This document shows, one piece after another, positions 57,355 to 64,000 of a stretch of DNA of 64,000 bases. The notes under the pieces were generated by a model. The model did not search any database. It was not told the DNA's origin and was given only the letters and a program-made list of their open reading frames with translations. How positions within the stretch are numbered: position 1 is the stretch's first letter; the number at the start of each line of letters is the position of its first letter. The translations under genes and the position numbers were made by a program. Source of the DNA: Hymenopus coronatus (lineage: Eukaryota; Arthropoda; Insecta; Mantodea; Hymenopodidae); contig CM060893.1 in NCBI GenBank assembly GCA_030762935.1, forward strand, positions 12,878,001 to 12,942,000. Reading direction: 5' to 3'.

Positions 57355-57774
57355 ATCTGATATGCTACATTCACATGACTTTCTCTACCCACTATTCTTT
57401 ATTTTCATATAGCTTCTAAAAATTCTTACAGATGCTAATGCATTTAACACTTTGTTCAAGAACTTCATGGGTTCAAGAAGCAGAGAGGAAATGGAATTGA
57501 TAACTCAGATGCCTAGTGGCCTTGAACTTCCACATCTTTCCATGCTACTGCAAGAACCTTAATAGTGACAGCTCTTTCACAGATATAAAATTATAAAAAT
57601 ATCCTTCTGAAAGAAGAGAACATAACAAGCTATTAATAGAAAGTTCAAAATATCCATTTTACTGGTCATAAATATTCTAAATACATTATATTAATCTTAA
57701 GGTTACATCATTGGAAGATACAGAACCTAATATTAAATTTAGTATTTATATGCATATCTCTACAACTTTATTTT
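57355..57774 (+). repeat. 850-bp family copy, old host, left part
   Basis: Starts ATCTGATATG and 'tgactttctctaccc'; later 'cattggaagatacagaacc' and 'aatttagtatttat'. It is interrupted by the copy 57775-58709 and continues at 58710. Confidence 0.6.
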
Positions 57775-58709
57775 TACTTTCTCTATACGTACTATGTACA
57801 TAGTGTATAGTGAATGTATTGCACTCCACCAAAAAATTCGCTACCGAGAAAAGCATTTTCGGAAAAAGGTCCGTGTGTGTGTGTGTGTGTGTGTGTGGGT
57901 GCGTGTGTGTGTGTGGGTGCGTGTGTGTGGGTGCGTGTGCGTGGGTGCGTGCGTGTGGGTGCGTGCGTGGGCGCGTGCGCGTGCATGTGCGTGTGTGTGT
58001 GTGTCTGTGAACACGATAACTCAAAAACGAGAAGTAGGTAAAATACCAAACTTGGTATTTAAGTTTAGTATCTTCCAGGGATGCGACACGAAGATTTTGA
58101 GCAAAATCCTCCCACCCCCAACTACCCTTTACATGGAACTTTTTTCGAAAATTTTGATTTTCTCAAAAATGGCTCTAACGATTTTGATTAAAATTTTGTA
58201 TATTAAAGATATTTACCTGACAAATAAAATGTTTATCTTGAATTTTCTGGGAATAGCCTCTGAAGAGCAGTTTATTCTGGATGAATTTTACTAAATTTTG
58301 AATAGCTGCTAAACCATAAGAGATGGAGAAAAACTTACTGCACAAAAAATGTAGAGCAAGATAAAGCACACAATTTATGTTATAGACATTTTTTTCGTGG
58401 AGTTCGTCGTTTTTGTGACATTCCTTATTTTTGGTTTCTGCTATGAAAAACTTATACATTTCTCATACAGGAATTGTCAACTGCTGTCCATACAAACAAA
58501 GGAACTTCAGTCACATAGCAACCATCTTTTGATAATCACTATAACCTATGGTATTCCCTTATTTCACCTCTACTTACAAAGAAACAAGTAATATGGCTAT
58601 TTCTGCTAATGCTTTAAGGATTAGCAAGAAGTTAATAGAAGTATAAGCTTTTTAAGAATAATTTGTTGCAGGGATATAGAGAAAGTCATGTGAATGGTAC
58701 ACATCAGAT
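57775..58709 (-). mobile_element. 850-bp family copy with expanded GT array, nested
   Basis: TACTTTC after TTTT and CATCAGAT before TTTT. At 935 bp it is the longest copy, because the internal microsatellite has grown to about 137 bp (57872-58008). The block between hairpin and microsatellite has lost about 55 bp. It also has the longest antisense frame of the family (57794-58294). Confidence 0.9.
57872..58008. repeat. GT/GTGGGTGC microsatellite array
   Basis: (GT)n broken by recurring GGGTGC interruptions giving higher-order units of about 12-20 bp, then a GCGCGTGCGCGTGC stretch. It is alternating purine-pyrimidine over most of its length, with Z-DNA potential. Confidence 0.95.
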
Positions 58710-58835
58710 TTTTCTATTTTGTTTTTTCAATCAGGAGAGCTCAAAACATTTCCAGAGAAATGCCATCATTGAATTTTTGGGTGTAATGCAATATCTCCTC
58801 AATCTCTCACTTACGCAGTAGAAAAGGTAAAACTG
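58710..58835 (+). repeat. 850-bp family copy, old host, right part
   Basis: 'tcaatcaggagagctcaaaacat', 'gaatttttgggtgtaatgc' and a reduced terminal 'ctcaatctctcacttacgc' follow the end order of the forward element. Confidence 0.6.
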
Positions 58836-59353
58836 GACATTTTCATTACAGCAGCCAAAGATAATGCCTATAAATTTTATTACTATCTATTCAACTTAAT
58901 GAATATTACTGATATTTAAAGAGCTTTTACAGAAATAATCACACTGCTGTGGTTACACTATGACTATGATTATCAAGTTTACTGATAATAAATGCTAAAT
59001 TTAATGCTAAAGGAAGACAGAAGGAATACTTTTCTAGTGGCTGATGTATGTCAGCAAGGCTATAAACAACTTGATAAAGGGCAGATCAATTTCTAATAAA
59101 GTGAGGGTGAAGTGGAAGTTTATCAGCACAAGGTAAACAAATAAGGCAGGACAGTAATTACTTCAACTGACGTGAACATACAAGGTATTGCTAGTGATGA
59201 TATAGGGCAAGGTAAGTTCTGCTTGTTCCAGGAATTCTTCTTTATAACAGCTTCTTTCTAGTAAGTCAACTATATAAAAAATGGATTTGATGTATTACAT
59301 TCACATGACTTTTTTTCTATTCACTCTTATACAAACTACTTCTATGAAAGTTT
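58836..59353. other. unassigned sequence, no gene seen
   Basis: A lone 'tgatgtattacattcacatg' at about 59288 looks like an isolated 5' end of the family. Nothing else is recognised. Confidence 0.4.
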
Positions 59354-59510
59354 ATTACCTTCTCTACATGTACTATGTACTTAGTATATAGAGAAGGTAT
59401 TTTAAATCATCCAAAAATTTGATATCGAGATTTCCCCAGAAATACATGTTTTGGGACCCCCTGAATAAAACAAAAAAGAAAGAAAAAAAATTTAGAAAAA
59501 GGTCTGTTCA

Positions 59511-59543
<33 letters not shown>

Positions 59544-59905
59544 GTGTGTGGACAGCATAGGTAAAAAACGAAAAGGCCGTTAAGTACAAAACTTGGTATC
59601 TCCCAAGGATGTGTGACAAAGATTTTCAAGAAAATCCCTCTACCACAAACTACCTATTAGATGGAATATTTTTCGAAAATTTTGATTTTCTCAAAAATAG
59701 CTGTAACAATTTTGCTTAAAATACCTATGTACAAGATATTATGACAAACGAAATGTATATCTTAAATTTTCTGGGAATAACCTCTGCAGACCTTTTCATT
59801 CTGGATGATTTTTATGTAACTGGCAAACTGTAAGAGATACACAAAAATTTACTACACAAAAAATGTAGATCTCATTAAAACAACAATTTATGTAATTTAT
59901 ATTTT
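59354..59905 (-). repeat. 850-bp family copy, host, left part
   Basis: Starts in the terminal hairpin ('ccttctctacatgtactatg'), with a GT tract of about 18 units (59513-59550), and runs to 'aatttatgtaatttatatttt', where a second minus copy is inserted. The host resumes at 60693. Confidence 0.8.
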
Positions 59906-60692
59906 TACTTTCTCTAGCCCCCGTGTACATCATACATAGTGGATAGAGAAGGTATTGTAATGCATCCAAAAATTTGATACAGAGATTTCACCAGAAATAC
60001 ATGAAGCTAAACAAAGCATTTTTGTGCATGCGTGCGGGCATGTGTGTCTCTCTCTCTCTGGGCGGCATAGATAAAAATGTAAAGACTGTTAAATACCAAA
60101 CTTGGTATTTAGATTTAGTATCTTCCAAGGATGCAATAGAAAGATTTTCAAGAAAATCACCCTGTCACAAAGCACCCTTATATGGAAAAATTTTCGAAAA
60201 GTTTTGACTTTCGCAAAAATGGCTCTAATGATTTTGATTAAAATACTGCATATTAAAGATATTTACATACCAAATAAAACACATCTCTTGAATTTTCTGG
60301 GAATAGCCTCTGTAGACCTCTTTATTCTGGATGAATTTTGCCGAATTTTGCTTAACTGCTAAACCGTAAGAGATAGACAAAAACTTACTGTTCAAAAAAT
60401 GTGTATCTTGTCAAAACATAACATTTATGTCCTTTGCAATTTTGCTGTGGGGGTAACCGTTCCAAGATATTCCTTGTTATTGGTTTCAATTGTAAAGTAT
60501 TTATACTTTTCTCAGACTTTTCTTTTGTTCTACTCCTGGCTAAGCAAAGAAGCGATTTGCAATGACAATCGCATAATGACAGCTTTTAAAATATTTGACT
60601 ATCTTTTTAGTCAAATGTAATCCTCCTACTTTTTTGTAAGAAGTTTGTTTGTAGTACAGCTAGAGAAAGTCTTGAGAGTATAACACATCACT
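59906..60692 (-). mobile_element. 850-bp family copy, subfamily II, nested
   Basis: TACTTTC start and 'cacatcact' end. The hairpin arms 'agcccccgtgtaca' and 'tacatagtggata' belong to the second subfamily, as does 'ctcctggctaagcaaag'. Same orientation as its host, at the T-run before 'cgtggagtt'. Confidence 0.85.
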
Positions 60693-61045
60693 TTTTTTTT
60701 TGTAGAGTTAACCAATTTCAAGATTTTCCGAATTACTTGTTTCAATTTTAAGCCACTTAATCTTTTCCTAAATGGGAAGACATCTTTTTTCTTGTTTCTT
60801 TATTCCTGACAAGTTAAGAGATTGGAATTTCAATTGTTTCATATAGCGACTGGCTTTTAAATGACGAGACTATTGCTTTAGCCTGTGCATTTTCTTATTT
60901 CTCTTCTACTTATGAGGAAACTATTAAATGGACTAATTCTGCTAATGTTTATCTTGATTATCATGATGTAGATAACAGATTAATGTTTTGAATAAAAGGT
61001 TTGTTTACCGAACAACCAGAAGACATGTGTGAATGGAATGCATTA
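60693..61045 (-). repeat. 850-bp family copy, host, right part
   Basis: Resumes 'ttttttgtagagttaacc', passes 'aatgggaagacatc' and 'tgctaatgtttatcttgatt', and ends near 'cagaagacatgtgtgaatgg' with a decayed 5' terminus. Confidence 0.65.
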
Positions 61046-61165
61046 CAAGTCATAAGGACAATTTCTGCTAATGTTTATCTCGATTATCATGGAGTAGAAG
61101 AATAAGCTTTTTAACAATAATTTATTACAAATATGTAGAGAAAGTCATGTTATTGGAACAGATTT
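61046..61165 (-). repeat. 850-bp family fragment, 5' end only
   Basis: 'atttctgctaatgtttatct', 'taacaataatttattac' and 'gagaaagtcatgttattgg' are the last 120 bp of a minus-oriented copy. Confidence 0.65.
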
Positions 61166-61169
61166 CTTT

Positions 61170-61488
61170 GTTTTTGTGTGTGCAGTTACCCATTTTTCCG
61201 AGATATTCCATGTTATTGGTTTCAATTTTAAAATATTTATACTTTTCACAAATGGGAAGTCATCAATGCCATCACAAAAGTGACATCTTTTAAAAGATTT
61301 GATTAACTCTTTAGCCTAGTTTATTCTGTTATTTCCCTTTTACTTACAAGGAACTATGTAATAAGACCATTTTACTAATCCGTTTGTTTGATTAGCAAGA
61401 GGTACTTAGAAGAATAACCTTTTGTAAGAATAGTATGTTTGCTGAATAGTTAGAGAAAGCCATGTGAATGGAACACATCAGATTTTTT
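61170..61488 (-). repeat. 850-bp family copy, 3'-truncated, subfamily II
   Basis: Begins at 'tgcagttacccatttttccg' and reaches 'gtgaatggaacacatcagat' before a T run. It is the third family piece in a row in this orientation. Confidence 0.75.
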
Positions 61489-62811
61489 AAGAATGAATTA
61501 CACAACAAATATAAAAAGCTCATGACTTTCTCCACCAACTACAGAGTAATGTTAGTCTTCATGCATGCATAACATTCCTTATGTCTTTTGAGGACTGATT
61601 GGCTTTATTAACTTAAAGAACAAGTAGCAATTGATCTTTGTAATGTGCTTATCTCTAGGTAAACAAAACAAGAACAATGAAAACTATTGTTTTATACAAC
61701 ATGAATTGTGTCTCCTTGCTGGTTATTCTTTCTTAGTATACTATGCCTTTACATTTCCTTTAACTTTTCTTTAGTTTCCTGCCTTTTATCTCCAAGAACA
61801 TATTTCTATTTTGCTTATCCTAATATTTTTAAGTGTCACATTTTGAGTTAGAAACTTTTAAGGAAGTTACAGCAAACCTGTATCAGCTCCAACACAGTGT
61901 TGAAATTTATTAACTTGGTAATTTAGATGTTTAAATTCTCATTTTAGATGTATTCGCCACATCAGAAGACTATTAGCAACATTCTGACTGTTTGTCTATA
62001 TGCATAAACTCCCCAAATGTTGCAAACAGAGAGTTCAGCTTCTATATAGAGAGTGTGAAGAAAATTTGTTAACATATTTGAAATGTGGCTGAAATCAGTG
62101 CAAAATATAAGTTGAAGCTGAATATTTCTAAAGCGAGACTAAAGGTTTTGAAACTTTGCTAGCTAAAAGCCTTACTGCAGTGAAATAAATATTTAATTAC
62201 AAACCAATACACAATAGGTCAAAATACAAATCTGGAGATTGTTAAAATATCAAACTTTTCTCTTATATTGCATTCATATATAATGACCACAGTACAAACT
62301 ACACCAGTTTCTGTCTGCAATCCTGCTAATCTCAAGCATTAATGTGCATTAAGAACAGTTTGTAGAAATTGTACAATACTGCTTACAGAAAATCATGCGA
62401 GTCTAACACTCAGATTTTTAGTATTATAGTCTTTTAGGAATTTAAATTATAAGCTGTCTCATATAGTCTATGTCCATTGGGAAGAACAGTTATCAAAATA
62501 TGTAGTGATTTTAAATTGTTCCTCTTTATTATATTACTGAATCTGCTTTACTGTTAGGTGCTTCAGTTGATGAGCTGTTCAAAACCAACACTTTCTAAAT
62601 CTAAATGCCCAGTGTTTTTCCATAACTTCCTACATAATGTAATAAGGAAGGAATAAAGACCATTATCCTTCCAACAATAGATGCACTTGTGTTTGGTTTA
62701 TACTGGGATTATTTATACAAACACTCCTTTGAAATCTTGATGCACCAGTTTTGTGTGATATCCGAATCAATGTTTTATGGTCGTCTGGTTAACCTAAACA
62801 TTTTATTTCTA
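61489..62811. other. region upstream of the GPCR exon, no element recognised
   Basis: AT-rich with no motif-bearing frame. It may hold the receptor's promoter or 5' intron; no promoter element can be defended. Confidence 0.4.
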
Positions 62812-62911
62812 GGGTGAGGTCAATGCAGTATCAGAGAAGCCTGGACATCTGCCAGAAATGTCTGCAAGATGAAACTTAAGAGAGTTAATTTTGGCTCGCT
62901 TATAGTACACC

Positions 62912-63324
62912 ATGGGAGTATGTCAGATGCCGCCTGTGAATGACACAGCAACTCTGAATGCCTGGATGAGCAGTAGTAATCATTTGTGGACGATAATAGA
63001 TGGCACATTGCTAATGGCGATACTATGTGGCAACACGCTCACCATTCTGGCAATATGCTGCAGTCGACGACTCTCCAATGTTATGTCTAACCAGTTTGTG
63101 CTCAGTCTTGCCATATCCGACATGCTGGTGGGACTCAGCCTACCTTATCACATGGCATTCTACCTCTGCCAAGGACTTGGCACTTATAAGGAAACCTGCA
63201 TCCTTCGCTTCGTGCTCATTGTTCTAGGGTGCTGTGCCTCCATGTGCAACCTCATTACCATTGCTGTGGATAGGTACATCTCTATTGTGCATCCTCTACA
63301 TTATTGTCGCTTCATGACCAAAAG
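62912..63324 (+). CDS. class A GPCR, first coding exon (TM1-TM3)
   Basis: Seven-transmembrane receptor of the rhodopsin class, plasma membrane. The 137 complete codons show a short extracellular N terminus with one N-glycosylation sequon (NDT, residues 10-12), TM1 with GN (40-41), TM2 with LAISD (66-70), a Cys at the top of TM3 (96), and DRY at 120-122 followed by ISIVHPLHYCRFMTK. The codon after MTK is split by a GT donor (AAAAG/GTACTA), so the rest of the receptor is in later exons beyond the window. The Met at 62912 is the first in frame after an acceptor-like 'tttatttctag' at about 62802-62812, which may bound a 5' UTR exon part. The TM3/IL2 sequence is aminergic- or adenosine-receptor-like. 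The ligand cannot be named from this piece. Confidence 0.88.
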
Positions 63325-63400
63325 GTACTAAAAATCTGATTCTCATTGCATTATAATACAATTTTGCACTAATCTGGGTAATCAGTTTGAAAGTAAAAAA

Positions 63401-64000
63401 ATCTGATGTGTTCCATTCACATCACTTTCTCTATATCTCTGTAAATTATTATTGTTAATAAGCTTATCTTTTATTTATTTCATGCTAATCGAGAAAAATT
63501 AGCAGAAATAGTCTTATTTCTTGCTTTATTGTAAGTAGAAACGAAATAAGGCAGTACCATAGGTTAAAGTGAAAGCCAAAAGCTGGTTGCTATGCGACTG
63601 ATGTTCCTTTGTTTGTATGGACAGAGTTGACAAATTCCTGTATGAGAAATGTATAAGTTTTTCAAAGCTGAAACCAAGAAAACGGAATATCTCAAAAACG
63701 ATCAACTCCACGAAAAAAATGTATATAGCATAAATTGTGTGTTTTAACGTGCTCTACATTTTTGTGGGATAAGTTTTTGTCCATCTCTTACAGTTTAGTA
63801 GTATGAAAAATTCATCCAGAATAAAGTAGTCTTCTGAGGCTATTCCCAGAAAATTCAAAATATACATTTTATTTGTCAGGTAAATAACTTTAGTATACAA
63901 CATTTTAATCAAAATCGTTAGAGCCATTTCTTAGAAAATCAAAAATTTCGAAAAAAGTTCCATGTAAAGGGTAGTTTGGGGTGGGGGGATTTTTCTCAAA
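63401..64000 (+). mobile_element. 850-bp family copy, runs off the window
   Basis: ATCTGATG start after an A run. All landmarks are in order up to the G-rich zone ('gtggggggatttttctc'), where the window ends. It begins 77 bp after the GPCR donor, so it lies in that receptor's intron. Confidence 0.9.

Noticed and set aside
57746..58049. Thr-His/Arg-Thr-rich small proteins
   Set aside because: Translation of the GT array; frame and length depend only on repeat number.

Overview
This is a stretch of an animal nuclear genome, most likely an arthropod. The DNA is AT-rich and gene-poor. It carries long GT-AG introns and a dense mix of mariner/Tc1, hAT, LINE, Penelope-like and tRNA-derived SINE remnants. 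No bacterial or organellar signals are seen.

Two protein-coding genes are visible, both partial. Nine exons on the minus strand between 23572 and 46242 join in frame into 621 codons. They encode the end of the kinase domain and the first part of the C-terminal insertion of SMG1, the PI3K-like kinase that phosphorylates UPF1 in nonsense-mediated mRNA decay. The catalytic core exons would lie at higher coordinates and the FATC end at lower coordinates; neither was found in the window. On the plus strand, 62912-63324 is a first coding exon of a class A G-protein-coupled receptor (TM1 to TM3, DRY motif, donor in intracellular loop 2). If the missing SMG1 kinase exons lie beyond 64000, this receptor sits antisense inside an SMG1 intron.

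Most of the rest is repeats. The dominant one, called here the '850-bp family', has at least 30 full, nested, truncated or decayed copies. In forward orientation a copy begins ATCTGATG, carries an internal CA microsatellite about 150 bp before its end, finishes with a large hairpin and GAAAGTA, and inserts into oligo-A with constant polarity. Copies repeatedly land inside one another. Its layout recalls DINE-1/Helentron-associated elements, but several junctions suggest short target duplications, so its class is open.

Layout: 1-19.2 kb, mostly forward copies of the family plus SINEs and two LINE scraps; 19.3-21.3 kb, a mariner relic (with a SINE in it) next to a hAT relic; 23.5-46.2 kb, SMG1 exons with transposon-filled introns (a mariner with both ends, a decayed arthropod repeat protein, a TA-flanked element with internal tandem repeats, a Tc1/mariner-like relic, Penelope-like endonuclease, several family copies); 46.3-62.8 kb, intergenic or intronic, rich in minus-oriented family copies and LINE relics; 62.8-63.3 kb, the GPCR exon; from 63.4 kb, another family copy running off the end. 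All intact boundaries were read by eye against sibling copies. No alignment or search was run.
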